From Corylus avellana (lineage: Eukaryota > Streptophyta > Magnoliopsida > Fagales > Betulaceae): DNA of 64,000 bases. Location: positions 1,680,595 to 1,744,594 of the forward strand of contig NC_081541.1 of the NCBI RefSeq assembly GCF_901000735.1. Direction: 5' to 3'. A program made the position numbers and the translations under genes. Shown here in pieces: positions 1-11,384 of this stretch. Numbering within the stretch: position 1 is the first letter of the stretch; every line of letters starts with the position of its first letter. Under the pieces are notes generated by a model. The model was not told the origin of the DNA, made no database searches, and saw nothing but the letters and a program-made list of their open reading frames with translations.

Positions 1-558
1 AACCATTGTTATTGGAATTTGTTCAAAGCTATTGAACTTATATATGCCCCCAGGCCCCAAGTAAGATGGAAAGTTTTAGCCTATTTAACAATTTTGCCAC
101 CCTAAAATTATTTAAAATGTTACTTTTGATGATTGGAAGATAATATTGCTATTTTTATACACTGTTTAACAATTGGAAAAACTATATAGATATTGTCTTT
201 TTATTTTTTATTTTTTGGGCGCTTTATAGATTGTACTAGGCCCAACAATAGATCTGCTAATTGCTACGTGACACAATTGTAATTAAAAAAAAAAAAAAAA
301 AGTATTGTCCCATGTAAAAGTACTCACATAAGTCAGTAAATATAAGAAATAGAAAGCAAAATGCATGTCGCGCAACATTACATGCGGCCTATCCGATAAA
401 TACAAAGAAATGTTAAGGGTTAATATATATATATATATATATGGCACATTTTATTTAATAAATTAGTAATTATATTTGTAGATTTATGTGAATCACACAA
501 ATCTAATAAAAAATATGGACAAAATATGAAAAACTTATTCTTTGTTTGTTATATTTAG
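1..558 (+). other. Intron 1 of CNGC-like copy A, duplicated at 62250
   Basis: This non-coding stretch leads into exon 2 of copy A and is almost the same as 62250-62818, where it is intron 1 of copy I. By that comparison exon 1 of copy A lies just left of the window. It holds a poly-A run near 286-301 and an AT dinucleotide repeat at about 422-442. The repeat is longer in the copy at 62670-62702, as expected for microsatellite length change between duplicates. Confidence 0.75.
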
Positions 559-1660
559 CTCGATCAAGAATTTGGATATTGAGAAGCAATCTGGTGACCA
601 GGATAACCCAAAGATAGTTAAGTGGCATGCGATATTTATAGTGTCATTTGGGATTGCAATACTATGTGTGGATCCTTTGTTCTTGTTCCTCCCTGTGATC
701 AACCAAAAGGGCAAGTGTCTTACGTTAGATAGAAGATTAATGATCACGGCTATTTTTTTCCGATTGGTGTTCGATATGATTTATGTTGGGAATATCATTT
801 TCGGATACTTTAGTCGTAGAAATGGACAAGCTGGGTTAGAACAACATGATCGGCAGCCTCGGCAAATAATAAAGAGGTATTTGAGGACATACTTCCCAAT
901 TGACATCCTCGCTATTCTTCCACTCCCACAGGTAAGGGAGACCTTTCTGCTTCTAAACTTCTTTTATTTTTTTTTGTGAATTTTTATTTTTAATTTTTTG
1001 AATTTTTTAATTTTTCAAGTGCTTTAACGATGCAAATTAAGAGGAATCTATCATAAGATATATGTGGATTCATTCCCACTCCAAACGGGCTTTGGGCTGT
1101 TGTATTGATGTTAACAGAGAATATCTTCTTAATTCCACACTGGCATTCTGCCTAGTGCTTGAATAGGTGAGTCATGATGCATGCGGAGAATTGAATGTTG
1201 TTTGAATATGCCAACCTTAATCGGTGACTCCAGCTTTGGGTCTCTTGCTTATTATTTGTATGCACTTAATTAAGGGCGCGGCTTGCATTGCATGAAGTTA
1301 AGATAATTCAGCAATTTGGTTTGTGGGATTTTTCTTTCTTTTTTATTTTTTATTTTTTATTTTTTTTATTTTTTATTTTTTACAGCAATTTCTTTCCCTG
1401 TATTAAGTAGATCTTATGCATGCTGCTCGTACTTTGTCCAGGTTTTAGTTCCAATTACTGTTACAAAAATGGGGCCAAGCTCGAACTTTTTGGACATAAG
1501 GAAGGTCATAAACTTCTTTGTTCTGCTGCAATATGTGCCAAGAGTTCTTCGAATCTACCTATCATGGAAAAAACATATCAAAAGTTCCAGTAATAAACTC
1601 TATACAGGAGTATGGATTAAAATTGCATTCAATATTTTTTTCTATATCCTTGCCAGCCAT
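559..1660 (+). pseudogene. CNGC-like copy A, exons 2 and 3 only (partial)
   Basis: This is the membrane half of a plant cyclic nucleotide-gated cation channel. Exon 2 (559-931) encodes the cytosolic N-terminus, S1 (around FGIAILCVDPLFLFLPV), S2 and S3 (IDILAILPLPQ). Exon 3 (1442-1660) encodes S4 and the start of S5 (VLLQYVPRVLRIYLSW, then FNIFFYILASH). Both are open, end in GT donors (CACAG|gtaagg, CAT|gtaagt) and follow AG acceptors. Exon 2 probably uses the TTTAG at 554-558. The AG at 567-568 would leave the frame out of phase with the exon 1 donor seen in copies E and I. No pore, S6, C-linker or nucleotide-binding exon is visible before the gap at 2333. Sequence typical of the family's 3' flank appears at about 2590-2660, so the missing exons are either in the gap or deleted. 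It could be a working gene cut by a gap. I call it partial. Confidence 0.75.
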
Positions 1661-2332
1661 GTAAGTTTGATATACCATCTTTAATTTTTTTTTTTTTTTT
1701 TTTAATTCTTATTTCAGTTTTGCTTTAATAAGTCTCGTTTTTCTCAAATTTTAAGGATTTTTCTAATTTAGAGTTATAAAATATACATGATTTCATTTTT
1801 TTTTTTTTTGAAAGATTTGTTAATATTGGTGTATATACACAGTTAGAAAAACAAATTTTAAATCATGACCATGGATACTATATATCCATTTCATTTCAAT
1901 TAATGGATAAAATCCTATTCCATTTTTGATGAATTGTACGTGAGGCTTTGGTTAGCATTCAAACATTTATAAATATCCTTGGATTGCGGCAGGTATATAT
2001 AGATCGATGATCATGGTCCATGGAAGGCCAAACTACTGTGTGCATTTAATTAATAATTCAAATCATTAGAAAAAATCACACAAGCAATTAATTAAGTATC
2101 AAGACAGCAACACACAATTAGTAAACGTAGTCAAATTTACATGCATGAAAAACTTCTAAGTGTAGATTAAAAAAAATTACATAACAAATCCGATCCATCC
2201 AGTATAATAAAATAGAGATTACAACACTCATGTTTATGCCTTAAAACTTGAGTTCAAAGCAAATTGAGAAATACAAAAACATCAATTTTCTAGAAAACTA
2301 TAACATTCTCATTACAAACTACATCAGTCTAG
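1661..2332 (+). other. Intron 3 remnant of copy A
   Basis: No coding potential is seen. The sequence after the exon 3 donor is the inverted counterpart of 21450-22042 and of 52990-54118, which are intron 3 of copies C and G. It also resembles 32024-32986 in the intact gene E. This supports a common intron truncated by the gap. Confidence 0.65.
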
Positions 2333-2432
2333 NNNNNNNNNNNNNNNNNNNNNNNNNNNNNNNNNNNNNNNNNNNNNNNNNNNNNNNNNNNNNNNNNNNN
2401 NNNNNNNNNNNNNNNNNNNNNNNNNNNNNNNN
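2333..2432. other. Assembly gap, 100 N
   Basis: Exactly 100 N, a conventional placeholder for a gap of unknown length. It falls where exons 4-7 of copy A would be expected. Confidence 0.99.
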
Positions 2433-3293
2433 AAATTTTTTTTTAAAAAAAGAACGATTTTGATGCTGCAACAGAGGAATATTATTTAGTTTGGCTACAA
2501 TGCATGAATCAATGATGAATAGAGAGCTATTTACCTTTATATTTTATATATCTTCTTGTTTTAATAAAATTTTCAACTTACCAAAAAAAAAAAAAAAAGA
2601 CTGAGGAGAGTGATTGGCTTGTCATGTGCATGCAAACCTCAATTATCAATTATTTCGATTTACGAGGATAGAATCCCCTAGAATTCTTTTAAGATTTGAG
2701 TTTCTTAAATTTTGAATCTTAACCATTAATTGTATCTTAACGGCTCAAAACAAAAGGTTTTTCAATTTTCACCTTTAAATTTCAAAATAATAATAATTAA
2801 AAAATCAAAATGTGTTTTTGACTTTAAAGGTAAAAATTGAAAAGCTTTTTTGTTTTAGGCGCTTAAAATACATTAATGGATAGACAAGATTTAAAATTTT
2901 AAAAATTCAAATTTTAAAAATTTTTTAAGAATCTTAATCCATATTAGGGTAAAGTACTCTTAAATCTTAATAGAAAGGGTGAGGTTTGTTAAATACACTA
3001 ACGGAGCTAATTAAAAAGGCTGGTGACAAGAAAAAAAAAAAAAAAAAATCCCTTAAAAAAAAAAGGGTTTTTAACCTTTTAACTTTTGTTAAAATGAAAT
3101 ATTTTAGGTATTTTTTTTCTTTAATTTGGATCTATAATTGTTTTTTTAATACAGTTTGAACTTCCTAAAATTAAAGTCTTAGTTTAATTCGTACATACCT
3201 AGTTAAATTATAAGACAATACTTAATAGTAAAAGGACCTGGTGTGGGCCATGGCAAAAAATTCTTAAAAAATAGTTTTTAGCCTTTAAACATA
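2433..3293. other. Intergenic; 3' flank of CNGC unit A
   Basis: No gene is seen. Positions about 2590-2660 (a GAGAGTGATTGGC motif, then a CTCAATTATCAA stretch) match the 3' flank of copy D at about 28280-28325. This marks the downstream edge of unit A. The remainder is AT-rich with poly-A and poly-T runs. Confidence 0.55.
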
Positions 3294-4233
3294 GAGAATA
3301 ATTTCTATAGGGTCATGGCACAAATCAAGGCCTTTGTGCCCTCCAATAAGAAGGCGACACATCAACGTGGAACACTGTAACAAAAATATGGTGTTCCACC
3401 TAATCTTTTTTCTAGAATACCTAAAACAAAACACCTTCTAGAATAATCTTTTCATATATTTTGCCAAAACCGCTTTAGCCACCAACCTGCCACCGGAGAC
3501 GTCGCTGGAGACACCGCTGGAGACGATGCCAGCTGGTACAAAAAAAGCCGGAGATGACGGATATAACCCCTACAGAAAACGCCGGGTAAGAACCAAGCTC
3601 CTCCTCCCTCTCTTCGATGCCCCTCTCTCTCACTGGCGACAGTAGAGAAAATTTTTTTTCTATGCTGCCTTTTTTCACTGCTGCCGGGCAACAGATAAAA
3701 TTTTTTTCTTTGTTCTCTGTTGCTTGGCAGTAGAGAAAAAATTTGTTCTCTGCCGCCGGGCAACATAGAAAATTTTTTTTCTCTGTTGCCCTACAGTAGA
3801 GAAAAAAAATTTTCTATGTTGCCCGGCGGCAGAGAACAAATTGAAAAAAAAAATTTCTGTTGCCCGGCAGCAGTGAAAAAGGGCAGCAGAGAAAAAAAAT
3901 TTTCTCTACTGCCGCCGGTGAGAGAGAGGGGCACCAGAGGTAGGGAGGAGGAGCTTGGTTCTTACCCAGCGTTTTCTGTAGGGGTTATATCCGTCATTTT
4001 CGGCTTTTTTTGTACCGGCCGGCGGCGTCTCCGGTGGCAGGTTGGTGGCTAAAGCGGTTTTGGAGAAAAATATGAAAATGTTATTCTAGAAAATGTTTTG
4101 TTTTAGGTATTCTAGAAAAAAGATTAGGTGAAACACCATATTTTTATTACAGTGTTCTACGCTGATGTGTCGCCTTCTTATTGGAGGGCACAAAGGCCTT
4201 AGTTTATATCATGACCCTATAGAAATTATTCTC
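3294..4233. mobile_element. Foldback Mutator-like non-autonomous element (copy 1)
   Basis: The two ends are long inverted repeats. GAGAATAATTTCTATAGGG at the left mirrors the sequence ending at 4233, and the symmetry continues through the GGCCTTTGTGCCCTCC and TCTAGAATACCTAAAAC blocks for several hundred bases. The centre (3640-3900) is a cluster of smaller palindromes built on CAGAGAAAAA and TTTTTCTCTGC. The flanking 9-mers TTAAACATA and TAAAAAATA agree at 7 of 9 positions, consistent with a decayed 9-bp target duplication of Mutator type. There is no transposase. Open frames inside it are products of the GC-rich hairpins. Confidence 0.8.
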
Positions 4234-5472
4234 TAAAAAATATTAACCATTAACTACTTTCAAAGCATAGAGTGTTGGAACTTAATTAAGCTCACTTTAG
4301 AGAAATTTTGCTTTATACTCTTGAATTGCTACATAATTAGACATATTCCCTCTAACTTTGAGGAAAAAATTTTCTCAGACGGAAAAGATCTCCGGTTAAT
4401 GACCAAGATGGCCATAGAAAAATCCTAAAGCCATCATGCTATCACATGTCTCATTATTAAAAAAATAATAAAATATTATTTATGGCTTTAAAAATAAATA
4501 AAATATAATATAATATAATATTATTCACCACAAACCCTTCTCTCTCTCATCACCAACCTCCTCTCCGTCCTCCTCTCCTGGTCTCCTCCCTCACCGCCAA
4601 ATCCATCACCGGCCTTTGGCAAACCATCCACTCCAAGCTCAACTCCCTCTCCTCCTCACCCCCACTGGTCCGAAAACCCTCTCATCCACTCCCTCCTCCC
4701 CCCATTGGTATTCCGATTATAGCTTATGGGTTGGCTAATTTGGGGTTTCGGTTAGTGCTAGCCGAAAGAGATTGAGAAGTCTCTTGGGTTGTGATTCTTG
4801 GTGGAGATGATGCTTGGGTTGAATTGATGTTTTAATTGCTGGATGAGAGGTTTTGCGATTGCTTGAGTTTTGAGTGGATTTTAGGTGTTTCTCCAAAGCT
4901 ACAATCTTACAGGAAACTATTGCAGGTTTTGAATTGGGGGTGGGGTGAAGCGCCAATGGTTGGGTCTGTTTGGGTATCACTGGAATTGAATGTACCAACG
5001 GGGGAATGGGTATCACCAGAATGGGCTGTACCCACAACTCCGGACTCAGATGCTGCCATCTTCTTCTTGGCTGGATCTGGCATGCGGGGAAGAGAGTTCT
5101 GGGCAAGACTATTGCACAGAAGAATTGGTAGCACCGGAGGCACCCGAACTGGACGCACAAATCTCAAATCAGACCTTTTCAGCTCTTTCTCGGTTGGGTC
5201 TGGAACGCGGGGATGATATTAAACTGCCAACGAGTTCTGGGTAGGACCCACAAGTTCCTTGAAATTTTCTGATCTTGACGAGTACTGGGAAGGAACTTCG
5301 GTGAAGTCTGGTCTCCCACCGATGCAAACATCTCCTTCTCGGGGAGGATTGGGTCATGGGAGTTGGCTTCGGCCACTTCAGACTATCGGTAGCCCTCGGG
5401 GTGATCCCGCCATCCTAGTGGCCATATAAAAAATAAAAAAATATTATATTATTTTTATTTTAATTTATTTTA
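4234..5472. other. Intergenic with a GC-richer block, no assignable gene
   Basis: AT-rich sequence surrounds a C/T-rich and then G-rich block at about 4540-5420, unlike its surroundings in composition. Short open frames exist on both strands here (for example 4836-5216), but none shows a domain I recognise, and all lack a convincing start and splice context. It may be a captured gene fragment or the interior of an old transposon. I cannot decide between these. Confidence 0.35.
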
Positions 5473-5979
5473 GGGAAAAATATAAAATGGCATTCCAAAC
5501 TACCAGCCATTTGCAATTTATCTCCTCAATGTTTAAAATGTAATAAAGTAGCCCCTAAACTACCAATCTGTTGAAATTAGGTCACTCCGTTAATCAACAC
5601 TGTCAAAATGGATGGAAAAGTAAAAACAACGTTATTTTGTTGATGTAAAGTTACTAAAATGCCCTTTTAGGAAAAAAAAATAAATTAAAAAAAAATGTCC
5701 ACTAAACGTTGTCGTTTTGCTTTCAAAAAAAACCTTTGCACGACAACCATATCAGACTTCTGTCCAGCAGTTTCTCACTTCGTCTTCTTCATCCGGAACC
5801 CCTCCAGGCTCCAGTTCGTCACTTCCCTTCTCCACGCAGCTGCCCAACCTTCATTTAACACATGCAGAGAGAGAGAGGGGGAGGGAGAATCAGAAGAGAG
5901 TGGTGGTGACTTTGATGATGGTTGAAGATGAACTGTAGCAGAGAAAATGGAGACAGCCAAAACTTTCCTTACAGACAAA

Positions 5980-6023
<44 letters not shown>

Positions 6024-7068
6024 CCTTTTTTAATGGGCCCAGCAATCCTACCCCAACTGTCGCGTATTCTTCCACTGTCAGCCAACAACATTGTAAAGCT
6101 TTCTCCTTTCTCTTTCACCACGGCATCACCATTTTTCTCAGTCTTTAATGGCTGCCTAATAGTAGAAATTCTGCATAAAAAACTAATGGGTCGGTGTTAG
6201 ATAAGCATTTGGGACCTCTCTTTTTGGCTGTCACAAAGATAACCACATGGAAAAAGTCTTTTTTTTCGTCAGGTTTTTTGCTGAATCTGCAGAAAACTCA
6301 TCTTGATGTTTTGGAAAGCTCGATTTTTTTTTTTTTTTTCCTGGGTTCCTTAGTGGTGAATTGGGGTCTTTCTTGGTGCTTGAAGCTTTGAGATTTGGTG
6401 GGGTATTGGGAAAAAGCTTTGGATTCTGACTCCGAAATTTGGAAAACGAGTAATTTTGGTGTTTCAGGGGCTATATTTTTGGGCGTCTTCCATGGTACAT
6501 TAGAGAGAATTGGAATTTTTACTTTTCACACCATCTCTTGATGTTTTAGCGACTGAAGCATTTGCACTGAGTGAAGATTTTAAATAGGTTTGGGTAAAGA
6601 GAGAATGTGCAAATTACCAGAATCATCAGTCCAACTGCGTTAGAAACCCTCAAAGTTGACGAGCGGTGAGCCGGAGAGGAGAAGGTTAACTGAAGGTTGG
6701 GCAGCTGTGAGGAGAAGGGAAGTGATGAACTAGAGGGGTTCCTGATGAAGAAGACGAAGTGAGAAACTGCCGGACGGAAGTCTCATATGGTTGTCGTGCA
6801 AGGGTTTTTCTTCGAAAGCAAAACAACAATGTTTAGTGAGCTTTTATTTTTAATTTGATTTTTTTTCCCTAAAAAGGGCATTTTAGTAACTTTACCTTAA
6901 CAAAACGACATCATTTTTACTCTTCCATTTATTTTGACGGTACTAACTAACGGAGTGGCCTAATTGTAACTGGTTGGTAGTTTAGGGGGCTACTTTATTA
7001 CATTTTGAACATTGGGGGGCTAAATTGCAAATGACGAGTAGTTTGGGGGGTCATTTTATATTTTTCCC
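5473..7068. mobile_element. Non-autonomous Mutator-like element, 1.6 kb
   Basis: Inverted repeats of about 380 bases (5473-5857 and 6690-7068) begin GGGAAAAATATAAAATG and end with the complement CATTTTATATTTTTCCC. The element is flanked by a perfect 9-bp direct repeat TTTATTTTA at 5464-5472 and 7069-7077, the target duplication size of Mutator-like elements. The interior (about 5858-6689) includes a CT dinucleotide run at 5982-6016 and no transposase. Open frames in the arms are mirror images of each other and not genes. Confidence 0.9.
5982..6016 (+). repeat. CT microsatellite
   Basis: An almost pure CT dinucleotide run of about 35 bases inside the Mutator-like element. Confidence 0.95.
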
Positions 7069-7077
7069 TTTATTTTA

Positions 7078-8164
7078 AAAACATTAAATAATATTTTATT
7101 AATTTTTTAAAAGTATGACACTGGTATGTGGATGGCCCTGAATTTCTCCTAAAGTCATTAGCTATGTTTGTCAAGAGAAGAGCTCGGCACTGTTTCAGCT
7201 ACAGTGTCATCTGACATGAACAGTGCTAAAAATTGACTTTGTAATTTTTTTTTTTTAAAAAAAAAAAAACCAAAATATTAAAATTGCTGCACGCTGCACA
7301 TTAAATTTATTATTATTATTTTTTTAAAAGCAAAATATTAGGAAAAAAAAAAAAAAGGAGGAGAACGCTGGGGTGGTTCCAGCCACCCCTTGGCCAAAAT
7401 GGACTGGCCGGACCACCCCATTTTTGGCCAAGGGGGTGGCTGGAGCCACCCCCAGGCCGATCTGGGGTGATTCGACCACCCCCATGGCCAAGGGGGTGGC
7501 CCTCCCTTTTTTTTTTTTTTTTTTTTTAATATTTTGCTTTAAAAAAAAAAAAATTAAGATAAAAAAATCAGATTCCCTATGGCGTGTCGGATAAACGGCA
7601 CCGTAGGTGGAATGAAATCACTGGATTCCCCATTCTGATCCAGCCAATCTCTTACCAAACCTTGGCTTATCCTTAGCCATCAACCGAGACTTGGACCAGG
7701 ATGGGATCCCTTCCATGTGTCTTGAGATTGTCTAGACCCCACTTGTTTGATACCTATGGCTATGGTGCGTTCAAATAGTTAATAGAGATGGTTGTCTTCT
7801 CCTGTTTTTTTTATTAACAAAAATAAAAGTTTATGCGTGATTGGTACAAAAACTCTCAAAGTTCCCTTTTAATTAGAGGAATCATCCCGTGCATGTGGTG
7901 TCCCTTCTGCATGACTATAGAAACCATTTCTAATGTTGTACATAATTATATATATAATCAAGCATTCTAAAGCTTTAAAAAGATGTTGAGCACCAATCTG
8001 CACATTTCCAATGAAATACAGAAACAGCATCAAGGCAATAATTGAGACAGAAATTGCGAACCAGTTCTCCCAAAAATATGAAATTGTTTGAAGGTTTTGA
8101 CCAAAAGAACTATAAATATTAGAGAAAATTTCCTCTATGCAATAGTAATATTAGAATCAACATA
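7078..8164. other. Intergenic with GGGGTGG foldback
   Basis: No gene is seen. At about 7370-7506 there are repeated complementary motifs (GGGGTGGTTCCAGCCACCCC and AAGGGGGTGGC) that can fold on themselves, flanked by poly-A and poly-T. Similar GGGGTGG motifs recur at 8900-9000, so both probably come from related foldback elements. The 7560-8160 part is unremarkable AT-rich sequence. Confidence 0.5.
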
Positions 8165-8486
8165 TGCAGTCAATTTGAATTCCTCTGTTAGATTTTAAAC
8201 GTTAAAAGTAAAATAATGACGTTTATAATTCTGACTTTTTTATAAAATTTTAAATTTACCCTTAATTTCAAAAAATATATATATATAGTAAAAAAATCAC
8301 TAGGTAACCCACGGTTGGACCACCTTGTGATCCTTTTTTTTTTCAATTTTTTTTTCCATTTTTTTAATAAAAATAAAATTGAAGGATAATTTTGTCTTTT
8401 TTGAGGTTTTAAGGGCAAAAATTGACGGAGGGTAAATTGACTGCAATTGAAAGTTCAGGGATCAAAATTAAGAAGTTTCAAAGTTC
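8165..8486. mobile_element. Truncated hAT-like MITE
   Basis: This matches the interior and right part of the complete element at 12327-12815: the TTTTAAACGTTAAAAG block, then ACCCACGGTTG, then CCACCTTGTGA, then AATTGAAAGTTCAG. It lacks the left terminal repeat and its right end is cut by the foldback element starting at 8487. Confidence 0.65.
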
Positions 8487-9177
8487 GGAACAGGATCCCC
8501 TCCGATCCATTATGGACTGAAGAATATCCAGTTTATGATTAGGAAGAAATCCTATGGCTACAAATATGACAGATATCCTACTAATAAAAATAATAATAAA
8601 ATATTATTTTAAATTAAAAAATAAATTAATAAAGATAAAAAAAAAAGGGGGTGGTGGCCACTCGTACCAGATTTCGTCAGTGAAACACCCCAAATAGCCA
8701 GTTAAGGAGTGGCAGCCCACCAGGAGTGGCCGGAAACCCCAAAATGCTACCCCTTGCCTGGGCCAAAGGGTGAAAACCCATTACTAAACCCAGTAGAAGC
8801 CACCCATATAATAATAATAATAAAAAAAAAAGGTTGGCCGGTGAAGCCAGAGGCTCTTCGTGGTTTCCCTCCTTGGAATGGAGGTGGCCGAACCACCTTC
8901 ATAGGCCATGGGGGTGGTTCGGCCGCCCCCTGGCCAGCCATTGGGGGTAGCTCAATCCACCCCTACCCAAAATGGGGGTGGCCTATGGTGGCCATCCACC
9001 CCCTTCTTTCTTTCTTCTTCTTTATTTTTTTTTTTTATTTTTTTTATTTTTTTTTAATTTAAAATAATATTTTATTAGTGAGATATCTGTCATATTTGTA
9101 ACAATAAGATTTATGAGAAGAAATCCTAACCATAAACTAGATATTCTCCAGTCTATGACTGAAGGAGATCCTGTTCC
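8487..9177. mobile_element. Foldback MITE, about 690 bp
   Basis: The termini GGAACAGGATC (8487) and GATCCTGTTCC (ending 9177) are inverted copies. The symmetry extends inward through the ATATCCAGTTTATGATTAGG and GACAGATATC blocks for about 130 bases on each side. The centre holds GGGGTGG-rich motifs. I see no clear target duplication, so the superfamily is not assigned. Confidence 0.7.
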
Positions 9178-9297
9178 ACATGGAAGGGCCTTAAGCCAAA
9201 CAGAATCCTCTCCATTTATGATTAATATTTAATGTTGCATCTAATGGGCTAGATGATGCCACATAATAAAAAATTTTACAGACCATTCAAAAAATTA

Positions 9298-9397
9298 NNN
9301 NNNNNNNNNNNNNNNNNNNNNNNNNNNNNNNNNNNNNNNNNNNNNNNNNNNNNNNNNNNNNNNNNNNNNNNNNNNNNNNNNNNNNNNNNNNNNNNNN
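9298..9397. other. Assembly gap, 100 N
   Basis: Exactly 100 N. It lies at the left side of the GCTCG-rich element and hides its left end. Confidence 0.99.
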
Positions 9398-9511
9398 CTC
9401 GGCTCGTGCTCGACTCGAATATTAAATGAAGCACTTCATGAACACAAATTATAGCTCGAATATCAAACAAAGCAAGCTCGGCTAGGCTTGTGAGCAAGCT
9501 CGTATAAGCTC

Positions 9512-9547
<36 letters not shown>

Positions 9548-10326
9548 ACTAAGTAATACATAATTAATTATAAATCTCATAATTATTAAAATCTTAAAAT
9601 TGCATTTATATTTAAGCGTTAGAGAATGAAAAATTCTAAACCCTTCGTGATCAAAGAGAGAGAGAGCAATCATTAAAAAGACCTCGATTAAATTAGAGCA
9701 GACCCAAACGAAAGGAAGAAGAATCAAGTAGAAACTATTGAGGAAGATTGCAAAAGTCATAAACTATTGAAGAATCATACAGACCCAAACACTATCACTA
9801 CCTGTTTGATGAGCGAGAGTGAGAGAGTGGAAAATGAGAGTTCAGGTGGAAGATACGCTGTAACTGGTGAGAGGGATTGAGAGAGAGACGTTGAAAAAAT
9901 AGTTTTTTGTAGGGTGCGTTGTCCCGATGCAGTCTGAATGTAACCTATTAACTTGTCCCACATTGTTAAGAAAAGATTAATCTCTAAGTTTGCTTATCTA
10001 TAAAATGATGCATATCCTCTATCTTTGAAACCAAATGCCTTGCTGTATTGACTCAAGCTCTATACTCGACTAGCCAGATTAAGCAAATACTCATATGCAA
10101 ACTAACTTCTTAAGCCTTTTAAGAGTACTTGAAGTTAATTTTTTTTAAAAAAATAAAAACATTAAATATAAGAGCCAGCTCGCGAGCTGGCTCGGCTCGA
10201 CTTATTATTAGCTCGAGCTCAATTTTTTTGGCTCGCCCTTGAGCTCGACTCGAGCTCGAGTAAAATTTAAACAAGCCAAGCCTGAACAAGGGAAGCTCGC
10301 TCAAGCTCGGCTCGTTTACACCCCTA
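9398..10326. mobile_element. hAT-like non-autonomous element, right part
   Basis: The right end reads, on the minus strand, CTAGGGGTGTAAACGAGCCG. It is followed inward by palindromic GCTCGAGCTCG motifs (10165-10310), and similar GCTCG motifs lie next to the gap at 9398-9510. This arrangement of GGGGTGTAAACGAGC end and GAGCTCG repeats is common in plant hAT-type elements. Between the arms are an AT repeat (about 9525-9543) and sequence with no gene. The element ends inside intron 3 of copy B and so truncates it. Confidence 0.6.
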
Positions 10327-10526
10327 GAAGTAACCCACTCATTACAAATAATTGCAATTATACATGGATAAAAAAAAGAAGGAGCACATGCAATGTATGC
10401 TTGTGATTATCAAGATATTTTCATTTGAAATATAAAGTTAATTAGAGAGAAAAAAAAATCGACTCATTAATGCACAAAAACTGAAATAAGCATTAAAAGA
10501 TAAAGATGGGATATAATCAAACTTAC
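10327..10526 (-). other. Residual intron 3 of copy B
   Basis: AT-rich sequence after the exon 3 donor of copy B on the minus strand. It stops at the hAT-like element, and exons 4-7 are not found on this side. Confidence 0.6.
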
Positions 10527-11384
10527 ATAGCTGGCCAGGATATATACAAAAAAATTGAAGGCAGCTTGAATCCATATCCTTCTAGCAATTTTTTTGGAAC
10601 TTTGGATAAGTTTCGTCCATGATAAGTAGATTCGGACAACTCTTGGCACATATTGCAACAGAACTAAGGCTTTTAGGATATTCCTTGCGTACAAAAGTTT
10701 TGAGCTTCTCATTTCTTTTAAAATAATTGGAACTAAAACCTGGACAAATTACAACAAGCAGCATGTGTAAGATCTACTTAATAGGGAAATGAGTGACAAA
10801 AAAAAAAAAGTTTAGAAGCAAAAAAGTCTCGCTTGCCTGTGGGATTGGAAGAATAGCAAGGATGTCAATTACGAAGCCCAAGTACCCAAAGCACTTCTTT
10901 TTAAACTCAGGAGTAGCGCGATCCTCGTCCAAATTACTACTTTTTCGGGGAAAAAGAAATCCGAAAATCATATTGGCAACATAAATCACATCGAAGACTG
11001 ACCGCAAACAAATAGTAATGATCTGTAATCTCTTATCCAACTCAATACACTGGCCGTTTTCGTTAATCACGGGAAGGTAGAAGAACAAAGGGTCAACACA
11101 TAGTACTGTAATGACACCAAACAGTACAAACATTGCAAGCCAGTACTTCAAAATGGGCTCCCACGTTGGGTTAATATTTGTCATCTTCTCTCCTGAGTCT
11201 CCTCCATCATCCTGGAAACATGATTGCTTCTCACTATCTATAATACTGATCCTGCAGATGATCATAAGAAGTTAAAATATTGATTAAGTAATTAAATTTA
11301 TGTCGAATTCGAACAAAAAACAAAATAAGAAAAAGTAGAAGGTGCTAACCTCGACTCTTTCTTCAGCCTATGCCAACTATTCAT
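10527..11384 (-). pseudogene. CNGC-like copy B, exons 1-3 (truncated)
   Basis: This is the 5' half of a CNGC-like gene on the minus strand, in the order exon 1 (11384-11350), exon 2 (11251-10837) and exon 3 (10739-10527). Exon 1 is short: MNSWHRLKKES plus two bases, phase 2, donor GAG|gttagc. Exon 2 encodes the N-terminus and S1-S3 (VLCVDPLFFYLPVINENG, VIDILAILPIPQ). Exon 3 encodes S4 and the start of S5 (VLLQYVPRVVRIYLSW). All three are open and in phase. The exon 2 donor is CACAG|gcaagc, a GC rather than a GT site. No pore or nucleotide-binding exons follow, because a hAT-like element occupies the place. It is the most divergent copy in the window, with an extra acidic loop (DDGGDSGEK) in the N-terminus. 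If transcribed it could only give a short membrane fragment. Confidence 0.8.

Noticed and set aside
3452..4052. Arginine- and leucine-rich frames within the foldback element
   Set aside because: The same frames appear in mirror image in both arms because the arms are inverted copies. No gene is implied.
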